64,000 nucleotides of DNA, taken from positions 1-64,000 of the forward strand of contig NZ_JASISZ010000016.1 in assembly GCF_030063355.1 (NCBI RefSeq), in the 5' to 3' direction. Position numbers and translations under genes: made by a program. Under the pieces are notes generated by a model. It was not told the DNA's origin. It made no database searches and was given only the letters and a program-made list of their open reading frames with translations. Source of the DNA: Streptomyces sp. PH10-H1 (lineage in GTDB: Bacteria > Actinomycetota > Actinomycetes > Streptomycetales > Streptomycetaceae). Below, piece after piece: positions 25,499 through 33,632 of the stretch (the first letter of the stretch is position 1; each line of letters starts with the position of its first letter).

Positions 25499-25652
25499 CC
25501 GCAGTTCGGCCTTCAGTTTCTCTCGGGACCTTGTAGTTGGCCATTTCGCGGCGGGGCCAGGCGATGAGGTCGTCGGCGGAGAGGGTGGAGTCCTGGCGGC
25601 GGATCACGTAGGCCTTGCCGACCTCGCCAAGGCGGGGGTCGGGGATGCCGAC
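25499..25652 (-). pseudogene. Relic of a fadD3-like acyl-CoA ligase 3' end
   Basis: The segment 25525-25652 aligns without gaps to 28848-28975, the 3' part of the intact fadD3-like gene, with about nine in ten bases identical by eye. On the minus strand it still reads GIPDPRLGEVGKAYVIRRQD, then MANYKVPRE. The last codons (25499-25516, resembling the fadD end AELRG) follow after an internal deletion of about 50 bp. Nothing further upstream of fadD is recognisable beyond 25652. It lies in the same orientation as the intact gene, 3.3 kb away. Confidence 0.85.
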
Positions 25653-25981
25653 TCCCGGGCGACGGCGGCCACTGACCCGGCCCACTGCACGGCCCGAATA
25701 CCGGAACGGTCGGCGGGGGCCGAGGTTCAGGCTCTGACTGTTGGCCCGACCGAAGCGCGGCCCGGGCGAAGTGGACCGGGGCGCGGGCCGGTGGGGCGGC
25801 CTGGCCCCGGTGCGCTGCCACCCCACCGGCCGCCCCACCGACCACCCCAACCCCACGCGCCCCAAGCGGATCACGCGGAGTGCCCGGAGCGCCGCTACGT
25901 GGAGCCTTGGCCCTTCGTGGAGATCAGCATCCGCCAGTCAGCCCGCTCGGTGCCTGCGGCCACCCCCAGCTCCCGGCGCGC
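25653..25981. other. Non-coding stretch next to fadD relic
   Basis: No supported gene. It contains C-rich segments (CCCCACCGGCCGCCCCACCG around 25822) and no conserved protein in any frame that I can recognise. It is probably eroded DNA left beside the fadD relic. Confidence 0.4.
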
Positions 25982-26515
25982 TCACGAGTGCCAGATCTCG
26001 GCGATCGTGGTGATGTGGCCGGCGGAATCCACGGTGATGTCGTAGATGTCGCCGGAGCAGTAGTTCGGCGGCTGGACGGACGTGCCGTGGAGGCAGTCGC
26101 TGATGTGGTGGGAGAGGACGGTGAGGGAGACCGCCTTGCGGTTGACCGCGCCTTGGGTCACTTCGGCCTCGGCGTTGGCGGCGAACTTGTAGGTCTTGGC
26201 GGTGCCGGTGCCCGCGTAGTGGCCGTCGTTGGGGTCGCAGGCGAAGTTGGTGGCCTGGGCCTGGAGCGTGGTGGCGGTCGGCTGGGCCGTCACGTGCACC
26301 ATCTTGTGGCCGGTGACCGGCTTGGGGGTCCCGCAGTCGTTGGCGGGCGCGCCGTCCGAGGGCGGCGCGCTCTTGCCCGGCGAGGTCGCGGCCGTGGTGC
26401 CGGAACTCGGGGCGGCGGAACTCGGGGCGGCAGAGGTATCGTCGGGGCCGCAGGCGGCCAGGGTGAGCAGCGCGGCGGAGAGCATGGTGGCATGGAGCAG
26501 TCGGCGGGACAACAT
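25982..26515 (-). CDS. Putative secreted lipoprotein
   Basis: A 177-aa exported protein. The N-terminus MLSRRLLHATMLSAALLTLAACG is a lipoprotein signal with lipobox LAAC, so it is expected to be anchored outside the membrane. A Ser/Pro/Ala-rich linker of about 40 residues follows. The C-terminal domain of about 115 residues contains four Cys (DCGTPKP, FACDPND, SDCLHG, NYCSGD), likely two disulphides. No enzymatic motif is seen. It diverges from the esterase gene. Confidence 0.8.
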   Translation of the reverse strand: MLSRRLLHATMLSAALLTLAACGPDDTSAAPSSAAPSSGTTAATSPGKSAPPSDGAPANDCGTPKPVTGHKMVHVTAQPTATTLQAQATNFACDPNDGHYAGTGTAKTYKFAANAEAEVTQGAVNRKAVSLTVLSHHISDCLHGTSVQPPNYCSGDIYDITVDSAGHITTIAEIWHS

Positions 26516-26887
26516 CGTGATGGATCCCCGTTCTCGGCATGAGTGGGCACACGTTCGGGATGATCATCCTGTATTCGGCCAACCGCGGCCCAACAGCCGG
26601 CCAACATGCCCGCTGCCCGGCCCGGGCGGGGTGAATGGGGCCGGATTAGACGAACCGGCCGGTCGGTATGGAAGATCACGCCGTCCGTGTGGCCGCCCCG
26701 GGGTCCCATGTGTCCGCCCGGCCACCGCCCCGTCCCACCAGGACGAGAGCCGGGCAAGAGCCGTGGCGAGGGCGGCAGAGCGACGGACGGGAAGCGGCGG
26801 CGAGCCGTCGAAATGGCGGCCCTGGTTGGACGGGCACCTCCGCCAGGCGTGTACTGGCAGTAGAGCCCGAGCAGGCAGGGAGCAGCC
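26516..26887. promoter_or_regulatory. Divergent promoter region with 12-bp palindrome
   Basis: A 372-bp region between lipoprotein (-) and esterase (+). GGATGATCATCC at 26558-26569 is a perfect palindrome 42 bp upstream of the lipoprotein start and could bind a dimeric regulator. Nothing else recognisable was found. Confidence 0.4.
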
Positions 26888-27967
26888 ATGGCACTGACCG
26901 GCTGGCCATTCATGGCAGTGGTCATAGCGACCGCCGTGGCCGTGGTCGCGGCGACGATGCTTCTGTGGAATCGGTGGCCGCGTCGCGGGGCCGTCCTGCT
27001 GCGGCTGATGTCCCTGCTGCTGGTCATGGCTTCCGGCGCCGCCGTGATGGCGGACCTCGTCAACCGCGACTACGGCTTCTACCAGACCTTCGGCGACCTG
27101 CTGGGGCAACCGCCCGTACCGGCACCGGCCGGGACGTCGAAGCAGGCCAGGAGCGACCCGCCGGTTCCCGCAGACGCGCACGGCCGAGTGGAGAGCGTGC
27201 GCCTGGACGGGCCGGTCTCGGGGGTGAGCCGGGACGCCCGGGTCTACCTTCCGGCCGCGTACTTCCGGCCGGAAGCGGCCACGCACAGGTTCCCCGTGAT
27301 CGAGCTCCTGCACGGCTTCCCGGGGGGACCGCACAACTGGACACACCACCTGCACGTCGTTGAGACCCTCGACCGCGAGATCGCGGCCGGCCGCATGCCG
27401 CCGGTGATCGCGGTCGCTCCCACGGACTACGACCACGGGCGGGACAGCGAGTGCGTCAACGCCGTGCGGGGCCAGCAGAACGAGACCTACCTGGCCGTGG
27501 ACGTCCCGGCCGCCGTAGCGCGGCACTACCGCGCGCTGGACACCCGGGCCTCCTGGGCGGCGATCGGCTACTCCACCGGCGGCTTCTGCGCCGTGAACAT
27601 CGCCTTCCATCACCCTGAGCGATACGGTGCGGCGGCCGCCCTCTCGGGGTACTTCACTGCGGTCTCGGACTCCCAAACGGGCGACCTGTACCGGGGACAG
27701 ACGGCGGTGCGCCAGTGGAACTCGCCGCTCTGGCTCGCCGGCCATGGACGGGCCACCGTGCCGCTGTACCTGGTCGCCAGCCGCGGCGACCCCGGCGCGC
27801 TGCGCAATATGCAGCAGCTCCAGGACGTCGCCGGCGCCGGCCTGCCCGTGAAAACCGTCATCGTGCCGAAGGGCGGCCACAACTTCCACGTGTGGTACCC
27901 GGCCACTCCGGCCGCCTTCGACTGGCTCGCCGCCCACCTGCCGGCTGCGCAGAGCACCGGAGGCTGA
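26888..27967 (+). CDS. Membrane-anchored alpha/beta-hydrolase, esterase D / mycolyltransferase-like
   Basis: A 359-aa protein with two N-terminal membrane helices (about residues 8-25 and 36-56) and an extracytoplasmic alpha/beta-hydrolase domain. The nucleophile elbow is GYSTGG, preceded by LLHGFPGGPHNW as the oxyanion region; the catalytic His is probably in KGGHNFHVW. It resembles the esterase-D/antigen-85 fold used for cell-surface acyl esters. ATG 26888 has AGGGAG upstream. Its stop is 7 bp before the DUF998 gene, so the two are an operon. Confidence 0.87.
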   Translation: MALTGWPFMAVVIATAVAVVAATMLLWNRWPRRGAVLLRLMSLLLVMASGAAVMADLVNRDYGFYQTFGDLLGQPPVPAPAGTSKQARSDPPVPADAHGRVESVRLDGPVSGVSRDARVYLPAAYFRPEAATHRFPVIELLHGFPGGPHNWTHHLHVVETLDREIAAGRMPPVIAVAPTDYDHGRDSECVNAVRGQQNETYLAVDVPAAVARHYRALDTRASWAAIGYSTGGFCAVNIAFHHPERYGAAAALSGYFTAVSDSQTGDLYRGQTAVRQWNSPLWLAGHGRATVPLYLVASRGDPGALRNMQQLQDVAGAGLPVKTVIVPKGGHNFHVWYPATPAAFDWLAAHLPAAQSTGG

Positions 27968-27974
27968 GGCTGAC

Positions 27975-28859
27975 GTGCGATCCCCGCTGCTCCGTCCCCA
28001 GCGCACGCCGGACCGTTCCGGCCGCCGTCGGTACGGGGGAGTGATGGCGGGCGGGCTGACCGGACTCGTCGGCGCCTTGGCCTACAGCTCCCTCCTGCTG
28101 CAGTGGACGGTGGACTCGGATCTGAGCGTGCTCCATTCGTACGTCAGCGAGTTGTCCGTCCGCAGCGAGCCGTCCAGCGCACTGTTCCGGACGTTCGACG
28201 TCATAGCCGGGGCCGGCCTGCTGGTGCTGGCCGTGATGCTGGCCCGCCGGCTTCCCGCCGGCCGGCGGCGTACGACTGGGTGCGTGGCACTGGCGGTCAC
28301 GGCGGTGGCCTCGGCCCTGGACGGCCTGCAGCCGATGTCCTGCGCTCCGTCGTCCGACCCGGTCTGCCGCGCCGGCGACTCCGGTGCGCTGGCGGCTCAG
28401 CTGCGCGAGCCCCACACGCTCTCCAGCCTTGCGGAGTTCGCCGCCGCGATCATTGCCATGGTCGTGCTCAGCAGTCTCTTCCAGCGGCTGCCGGGCTGGC
28501 GTCGGCTGGGGAGGTGGGACTCGGTCGCCGGCCTGATGGTGGGCGGGCTCGGAGTGCTGGAGGTCTGCCTGGTCCTCGCGGACCTGCGGTGGGTGGGGCT
28601 GCCGGAGCGGGGGCAGGTGCTGGTGGTTTCGTTGTGGTGCGGCGCGGTGGCCGTGCGGCTGATCGCCGGGGGCGGAGCCCCGGCGGCCGCCCGTGAGGTG
28701 TCCGGCGGCCCGCCTCCGCCGGGTCCCAGCAGGACACCACAGGAGCAACCCGCCTCCCCACCAACCCCCGATTACCCCCGGAGCTCGGCCTTCATCACCT
28801 TCCCGCTGGCGTTGCGTGGCAGTTCCGTGAGGAAGGCGACCTCTCGCGGGACCTTGTAG
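27975..28859 (+). CDS. DUF998 family membrane protein, 3' end running into fadD
   Basis: A 294-aa protein with six likely membrane segments over residues 25-225, typical of DUF998 (for example LTGLVGALAYSSLLLQ, HSYVSELSV, LSSLAEFAAAIIAMVVL). The GTG start at 27975 follows the esterase stop by 7 bp. The last 28 or so codons (28775-28859) are antisense to the fadD3-like 3' end, and the tail FITFPLALRGSSVRKATSRG has no membrane or domain character. This suggests the original stop was lost when this DNA joined fadD. Confidence 0.78.
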   Translation: MRSPLLRPQRTPDRSGRRRYGGVMAGGLTGLVGALAYSSLLLQWTVDSDLSVLHSYVSELSVRSEPSSALFRTFDVIAGAGLLVLAVMLARRLPAGRRRTTGCVALAVTAVASALDGLQPMSCAPSSDPVCRAGDSGALAAQLREPHTLSSLAEFAAAIIAMVVLSSLFQRLPGWRRLGRWDSVAGLMVGGLGVLEVCLVLADLRWVGLPERGQVLVVSLWCGAVAVRLIAGGGAPAAAREVSGGPPPPGPSRTPQEQPASPPTPDYPRSSAFITFPLALRGSSVRKATSRGTL

Positions 28860-30328
28860 TTGGCCATCTCCCGGCGGGACCACGCGATGAGGTCGGCGGC
28901 GGAGAGGGTGGCGTCGGGGCGGCGGATCACGTAGGCCTTGCCGACCTCGCCGAGACGGGGGTCGGGGATGCCGACGACCGCGACGTCGGTGATGTCGGGA
29001 TGGTGGCGCAGCGCCTGCTCTATTTCGGCGGGGTAGGCGTTGAAGCCGCCGACGATGAACATGTCCTTGATGCGGTCGGTGATGCGGAGGTTGCCGTCTG
29101 CGTCGAGGACGCCGACGTCGCCGGTGTGGAGCCAGCCGTCGGCGTCGATGGCGCGGGCGGTCTCGTCGGGGTCCTCGAAGTAGCCGCGCATGACGTGGTA
29201 ACCGCGCACGAGGACTTCGCCGGGCTCGCCGGGGTCGGCGAGGACGCGTACCTCGGTGTCCGGGATGGCGCGCCCCGAGGTGGAGGCGATGACTCCGGCG
29301 GGGTCGCCCTGGCGGCACATGGTGACGGTGCCGCTGGCCTCGGTGAGGCCGTACGCCGTGAGGACGGTGGCGATCTTCAGCTCGGAGCGCAGGCGTTCGA
29401 CGAGTTCGAGGGGGACGACGGCGGCGCCGGTGACGACGAGCCGCAGCGCGCTCAGATCGTGCTTGCCGCGCGCCGGATGGTCGAGGATCGACTGGTGGAG
29501 GGTGGGCGGGCCGGGGAGGACGCTGATGCGTTCCGCGGCGATGTTGGCGAGCGCGGTGTCGACGTTGAAGACCGGCTGGGGAACCATCGTGGCGCCGCGC
29601 ATGAGGCAGGCGATGATGCCGGCCTTGTAGCCGAAGGTGTGGAAGAACGGGTTGATGATCAGGTAGCGGTCGCCCTCGGTCAGGCCCGCCAGTTCGCTCC
29701 AGACTCCGTAGACGCGGAGCGTCTGGGCATGGGTGATGACGGCGCCCTTGGGGTGACCGGTGGTACCGGAGGTGAAGGTGATGTCGGAGGGGTCGCTGCC
29801 GCGCAGCGAGTCGGCGCGGCGGCGTACGGCCTCCCGGGAGACCGACTCGCCGCCCGCGAGGAACTCCCGCCAGGTGCGGTACCCCTCGGGAGCGGGGGCG
29901 GTGTCGGAGAGGACCACGACATCGCGCAGCTGCGGCAGATCGGCATCGGCGCGGCGCAGCGCGGCCACGTAGGACGTGCCGAGGAAGGTGCCGGTGACGA
30001 AGAGCAGTTTGGCGCGGGTGCGCTGGAGGACGTAGGCCGCTTCGGTGCCCTTGTAGCGGGTGTTGAGCGGGACGAGAACGCCGCCGGCGGACACGGCGCC
30101 GAGTGCCGCGACGATCCAGTCGACCGTGTTGGGCGCCCAGATGGCGACCCGGTCGCCGGGTTCGATCCCGGCCGCGATCGTGGCGGCGGCGGCCCGCTCG
30201 ACGCGCTCGCCCAGCTCTGTGTAACTGATACGGGTCCGGCCGTCGACGACGGCCTCGAGGTCGCCGTACTGTCGTACCGCCGCCCGTACCAGCCCCGGGA
30301 TATTGCCCCAGTCCAGGTCACCGCGCAT
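28772..30328 (-). CDS. FadD3-like acyl-CoA synthetase (AMP-forming)
   Basis: A 518-aa acyl-adenylate-forming ligase that would activate a carboxylic acid to its CoA thioester with ATP. Core motifs are FTSGTTGHPKG (P-loop), YGLTEA, DGWLHTGDVG and the lid ITDRIKDMFIVGGFNAYPAE, with the catalytic Lys near NASGKVMK. Segments such as INPFFHTFGYKAGI and VLPGPPTLHQSILDHPA closely match what I know of mycobacterial FadD3, the ligase for the steroid C/D-ring propionate. ATG 30328 has GGGGAG 4 bp upstream. It shares a divergent promoter with two operators with the thiolase-fold gene. FadD3-like substrate use is plausible, not shown. Confidence 0.9.
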   Translation of the reverse strand: MRGDLDWGNIPGLVRAAVRQYGDLEAVVDGRTRISYTELGERVERAAAATIAAGIEPGDRVAIWAPNTVDWIVAALGAVSAGGVLVPLNTRYKGTEAAYVLQRTRAKLLFVTGTFLGTSYVAALRRADADLPQLRDVVVLSDTAPAPEGYRTWREFLAGGESVSREAVRRRADSLRGSDPSDITFTSGTTGHPKGAVITHAQTLRVYGVWSELAGLTEGDRYLIINPFFHTFGYKAGIIACLMRGATMVPQPVFNVDTALANIAAERISVLPGPPTLHQSILDHPARGKHDLSALRLVVTGAAVVPLELVERLRSELKIATVLTAYGLTEASGTVTMCRQGDPAGVIASTSGRAIPDTEVRVLADPGEPGEVLVRGYHVMRGYFEDPDETARAIDADGWLHTGDVGVLDADGNLRITDRIKDMFIVGGFNAYPAEIEQALRHHPDITDVAVVGIPDPRLGEVGKAYVIRRPDATLSAADLIAWSRREMANYKVPREVAFLTELPRNASGKVMKAELRG

Positions 30329-30369
30329 GATGCTCCCCTCAACGGGATGTGCTGACTGCCTGACGACTA

Positions 30370-30386
30370 CCTGACTACCCGTCAGA
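30370..30386. promoter_or_regulatory. Regulon operator, site 6
   Basis: CCTGACTACCCGTCAGA in the divergent fadD/thiolase-fold promoter, 41 bp from the fadD start. Extra CTGAC half sites lie just before it (around 30352 and 30360). Confidence 0.72.
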
Positions 30387-30396
30387 TTAACGGTAC

Positions 30397-30413
30397 CCTG
30401 ACTGGCTGTCAGC
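30397..30413. promoter_or_regulatory. Regulon operator, site 7
   Basis: CCTGACTGGCTGTCAGC, centred 27 bp from site 6 and ending 26 bp before the GTG at 30440. The pair probably controls both divergent transcripts. Confidence 0.65.
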
Positions 30414-30439
30414 AGTGATGACCATGCCGGGAGGTGTCC

Positions 30440-31591
30440 GTGAGCGCTGCCCTGAAGGACGCGACAGCGATCGTGGGAATAGGCCAGACCCCCTTCGCCA
30501 AAAACCTTCCGGAGTCCGAACGGGCCCTGGCCTGCCGGGCGATCATCGCCGCACTCGACGATGCCGGGATAGCGCCGTCCGAAGTCGACGGCTTCGCCTC
30601 CTACACGATGGAGGAGACCGACGAGGTCGAGGTGGCGAAGTCCATCGGCGCCGGAGACGTCACCTTCTTCTCCAAGGTCGGCTACGGGGGCGGCGGTTCC
30701 TGCGCGACCGTGGCGCACCTGGCGGCGGCCGTGGCCACCGGGCAGGCGACCGTCGGCGTGGCCTGGCGGTCCCGCAAGCGCGGCAGCGGCAAACGCCCCT
30801 GGACCAACACCGCCGTCCAGCTCCCCACCCCCGGCCAGTGGACCCGCCCCTTCGGACTGCTGCGCCCCTCCGACGAGATCGGCATGCTCACCCGGCGCTA
30901 TATGCATGAGTTCGGCGCGACCCGCGACCACCTCTTCAACGTCGCGCTCGCCTGCCGCAACCGCGCCAACCAGAACCCCGCCGCGATGATGTACGAGCGC
31001 CCGCTGACCCGCGAGATGTACATGACGTCCCGCTGGATCAGCGATCCGCTCTGCCTCTTCGACAACTGCCTGGAGACGGACGGCGCGCTGGCCTGCGTCA
31101 TCGTCAGCGCCGAGCGCGCCCGCGACTGCCGCCGAAAGCCCGTCTATGTGCACTCCGCCGCCCAGGGCCTGCCCGCCCAGCACCACGGCATGGTCAACTA
31201 CTGGAACGACGACCCGCTGACCGGCCCCTCCTGGACCACCGCCCGGCACCTGTGGAAGAACGCCGACATCACCCCCGAGGATGTCGACGTCGCGCAGATC
31301 TACGACGCCTTCACGCCCCTCATCCCGCTCTCCCTGGAGGGCTACGGCTTCTGCGGACGCGGCGAGGGCGCCGCCTTCACCGAGGGCGGCGCGCTGGAGA
31401 TCGGCGGCCGGCTCCCCATCAACACCGGCGGCGGCGGCCTCAGCGAGGCGTACGTCCACGGCTTCAACCTGATCAACGAGGGCGTCAAGCAGCTGCGCGG
31501 CGATTCCACCGCCCAGGTCCCCAACGCCGCCACCTGCCTGGTCACCGCGGGCGAGGGCGTCCCCACATCCGCGCTGCTGCTGAGGAGCTGA
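30440..31591 (+). CDS. Thiolase-fold lipid-transfer protein (Ltp-like)
   Basis: A 383-aa member of the nonspecific lipid-transfer/thiolase family that includes the Ltp2-type retro-aldolases of sterol side-chain degradation. Visible motifs are IVGIGQTPFAK at the N-terminus, a GGSCAT segment with Cys about 88 where SCP-2 thiolases have their nucleophile, VAQIYDAFTPLI, GFCGRGEGAAF and NTGGGGLSEAYVHG. GTG 30440 is preferred over GTG 30434 because GGGAGG lies 6 bp upstream. It is followed by a DUF35 gene 3 bp away and an enoyl-CoA hydratase, and is led by operators 6 and 7. Ltp/DUF35 pairs cleave CoA-bound beta-hydroxy thioesters. Confidence 0.9.
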   Translation: MSAALKDATAIVGIGQTPFAKNLPESERALACRAIIAALDDAGIAPSEVDGFASYTMEETDEVEVAKSIGAGDVTFFSKVGYGGGGSCATVAHLAAAVATGQATVGVAWRSRKRGSGKRPWTNTAVQLPTPGQWTRPFGLLRPSDEIGMLTRRYMHEFGATRDHLFNVALACRNRANQNPAAMMYERPLTREMYMTSRWISDPLCLFDNCLETDGALACVIVSAERARDCRRKPVYVHSAAQGLPAQHHGMVNYWNDDPLTGPSWTTARHLWKNADITPEDVDVAQIYDAFTPLIPLSLEGYGFCGRGEGAAFTEGGALEIGGRLPINTGGGGLSEAYVHGFNLINEGVKQLRGDSTAQVPNAATCLVTAGEGVPTSALLLRS

Positions 31592-31594
31592 GGC

Positions 31595-32035
31595 ATGTCC
31601 AACGAACTGCTGCTGCCGGTGACCGACGACGACGGCGCGCCCTTCTGGGCGTACGCGCGCCTCGGCGAGCTGCGCGTACAGGCGTGCGCCGCCTGCGGCG
31701 TACTGCGCTTCCCGCCGCGCCCCTGCTGCCCGCACTGCCAGTCCTTCGACAGCGAATGGCGGCGGATGAGCGGGCGCGGCCGCATCTGGTCGTATGTCTT
31801 CCCGCATCCACCCCTGCTGCCCGGCTACGCCGAGCAGGCACCGTACAACGCCATCGTCGTGGAGCTGCTGGACGCCCCGCAGATCCGTCTCGTCGGCAAT
31901 CTCGTCGCCTCGGCGGACGCCCCGCTCAACTCCGTCGACCCGGCGAAACTCCGGATCGGCGCCGGGGTGAAGGTCGCCTTCCACGCGATGGCGGACGGCG
32001 TCACCGTCCCGCGCTGGCTGCTGGAGCGGCCATGA
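31595..32035 (+). CDS. DUF35 OB-fold zinc-ribbon protein
   Basis: A 146-aa acyl-CoA-binding partner protein. The rubredoxin-like zinc ribbon is visible as CAACGVLRFPPRPCCPHC at about residues 29-46, followed by the OB-fold (GRIWSYVFPHPPLLPGY, NAIVVELLD). Such proteins bind and activate thiolase-fold Ltp enzymes. It starts 3 bp after the upstream Ltp gene and ends overlapping the next start (ATGA), so the three genes are translated as a unit. Confidence 0.93.
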   Translation: MSNELLLPVTDDDGAPFWAYARLGELRVQACAACGVLRFPPRPCCPHCQSFDSEWRRMSGRGRIWSYVFPHPPLLPGYAEQAPYNAIVVELLDAPQIRLVGNLVASADAPLNSVDPAKLRIGAGVKVAFHAMADGVTVPRWLLERP

Positions 32036-32796
32036 GCGTCACCTGCACGTCGAAGGACGGCGTCGCCGTCGTCACCCTGGACCGCCCCCGGCGCCACAAT
32101 GCCATCGACCTGGATACCGTCGGCGAACTCACCGCCCTGTGGCGGGAGTTCCGCATGACGGACGACATCCGGGCCATCGTCCTCACCGGCGCCGGCGGCA
32201 AGGCGTTCTGCACCGGCATCGACCGCTCGGTCGACGTCCCGCAGCCATCGTCCCCGTACTCCATCGACGACCCGTTGCTGAGCCTCGGCCCCAAGTCCAA
32301 CGACCTCTGGAAGCCGGTCATCGCCGCCGTCAACGGCATGGCCTGCGGCGGCGCCTTCTACCTCCTGGGCGAGGCAGAATTCATCATCGCCGCAGAGCAC
32401 TCGACCTTCTTCGACCCGCACACGACCTACGGCATGGTCAGCGCCTATGAGGCCGTCCACATGGCGCAGCGCATGCCCTACGGCGAGATCATGCGGATGT
32501 CCCTGATGGGAACGGCCGAACGGATCAGCGCCCGACGGGCCTACGAGACCGGCCTCGTATCGGAGGTCGTCCCGGCGGACGAGCTGCTCGACGCGGCCCT
32601 GCGCGCCGCCGCCGTCATAGCCTCCTACCCGACGGAGTCCGTCCAGGGCACGGTCCGCGCGGTCTGGTCGGCCCGCGAGGCGGCCCGCGCGCACGCGCTG
32701 GCGCAGGCCCCGCACCTCATCGCCCTCGGGAACCTGCCGCCGGAACGCCAGGCGGGGCTGTTCACCTCGCGCAGCGGGGAGTTCCGAGTGAGGTGA
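32032..32796 (+). CDS. Enoyl-CoA hydratase/isomerase family protein, atypical active site
   Basis: A 254-aa crotonase-fold protein. The CoA-binding region (HNAIDLD, GGKAFCTGID) and oxyanion segment (NGMACGGAFY) are intact. The usual catalytic glutamates seem absent: where hydratases have a P-E pair this has FFDPHTTYGMV, and the second site reads SAYEAVHMAQRMP. It may be a dehalogenase-, isomerase- or hydrolase-like variant instead of a hydratase. It overlaps the DUF35 gene by 4 bp and is the last gene of this operon. Confidence 0.88.
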   Translation: MSVTCTSKDGVAVVTLDRPRRHNAIDLDTVGELTALWREFRMTDDIRAIVLTGAGGKAFCTGIDRSVDVPQPSSPYSIDDPLLSLGPKSNDLWKPVIAAVNGMACGGAFYLLGEAEFIIAAEHSTFFDPHTTYGMVSAYEAVHMAQRMPYGEIMRMSLMGTAERISARRAYETGLVSEVVPADELLDAALRAAAVIASYPTESVQGTVRAVWSAREAARAHALAQAPHLIALGNLPPERQAGLFTSRSGEFRVR

Positions 32797-33017
32797 CGGG
32801 CGCCTGCGGCGCTACGGTCGGCCGGGGTCCGGCGACGTCGACCGTCGGCTCCGACCGGACCTTCAGCCCGGCCGCCGAACCGTCCAGCCCCTGGCGGTGC
32901 GACCATCACGCGCGCAGCTTCCCGATGTCCATGGCACCGAGTGTGCCCCGCGTGGCGGCGTCACGCCGCCCGGCATAGCGTGGGCCGCAGGGGGGCGTCG
33001 AGATTGGACGACGAACG

Positions 33018-33572
33018 ATGATCCGCAACGTCTTCGGGTCCCTCATCGCCCTCATCGGAGCGACGGCCGCCGCCTGGAGCCCTTTCCGTGCCTGGTACGA
33101 CGGCCGTCACGGCTCCAAGATCCGCATCGAAGACCTCTTCAATGGCATCACCGCCGACAGTGCCGCCCTCATGGGCTCCCTCTTCCTTCCCATGATCTTC
33201 GCCGCCCTCGTCACCCTCCTCGGCCTCCTGCTGCGCTCCCGCCTCCTCGTCGGCCTCTCCGGCATCATCGTCCTCGGCTTCACCATCCTCTGGATGGTCC
33301 GCCAGGGGCAGGCCGCCGGCTCCCTCACCGCCGGCGGAAACGGCCTCGACGCCGGCGTGGGCATCGCCCTCGCCGGCGGCGCGCTTCTCCTCATCGCCGC
33401 CGCCATGATGTCCGGCCGCCATCACCCGTCCTACGGCCGGCCACCAGTCCACCCCATCGACCCCTCGAACGACCCCGCCCCCACCCAGCCGGCGGCCTGG
33501 GACCCCCCGGCCGAGGCCCCCACGGAATGGACCCCCTCCCCCCCGGCAGGCTCCGAGCAGCGGCCGGAGTAA
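33018..33572 (+). CDS. Hypothetical four-helix membrane protein
   Basis: A 184-aa protein with about four hydrophobic segments (residues 5-22, 48-70, 76-94 and 112-132) and a C-terminal Pro-rich cytosolic tail. No named family recognised. It is convergent with the kinase gene 60 bp away. ATG 33018 lacks a strong ribosome site. Confidence 0.7.
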   Translation: MIRNVFGSLIALIGATAAAWSPFRAWYDGRHGSKIRIEDLFNGITADSAALMGSLFLPMIFAALVTLLGLLLRSRLLVGLSGIIVLGFTILWMVRQGQAAGSLTAGGNGLDAGVGIALAGGALLLIAAAMMSGRHHPSYGRPPVHPIDPSNDPAPTQPAAWDPPAEAPTEWTPSPPAGSEQRPE

Positions 33573-33632
33573 CGCGGGCGCCTCCGACGGGCGCACGGGT
33601 ACGTCGGCCCCCAGCCCCAATGACCCCGCACC

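Noticed and set aside
16000-28800. Integrated phage or conjugative element
   Set aside because: No integrase, transposase, relaxase or clear att repeats seen; only the fadD duplication hints at rearrangement.
28772-31984. 1070-codon minus-strand frame joining fadD to upstream sequence
   Set aside because: The N-terminal 550 codons are the shadow of the Ltp, DUF35 and hydratase genes; ATG 30328 has a ribosome site and matches FadD N-termini.
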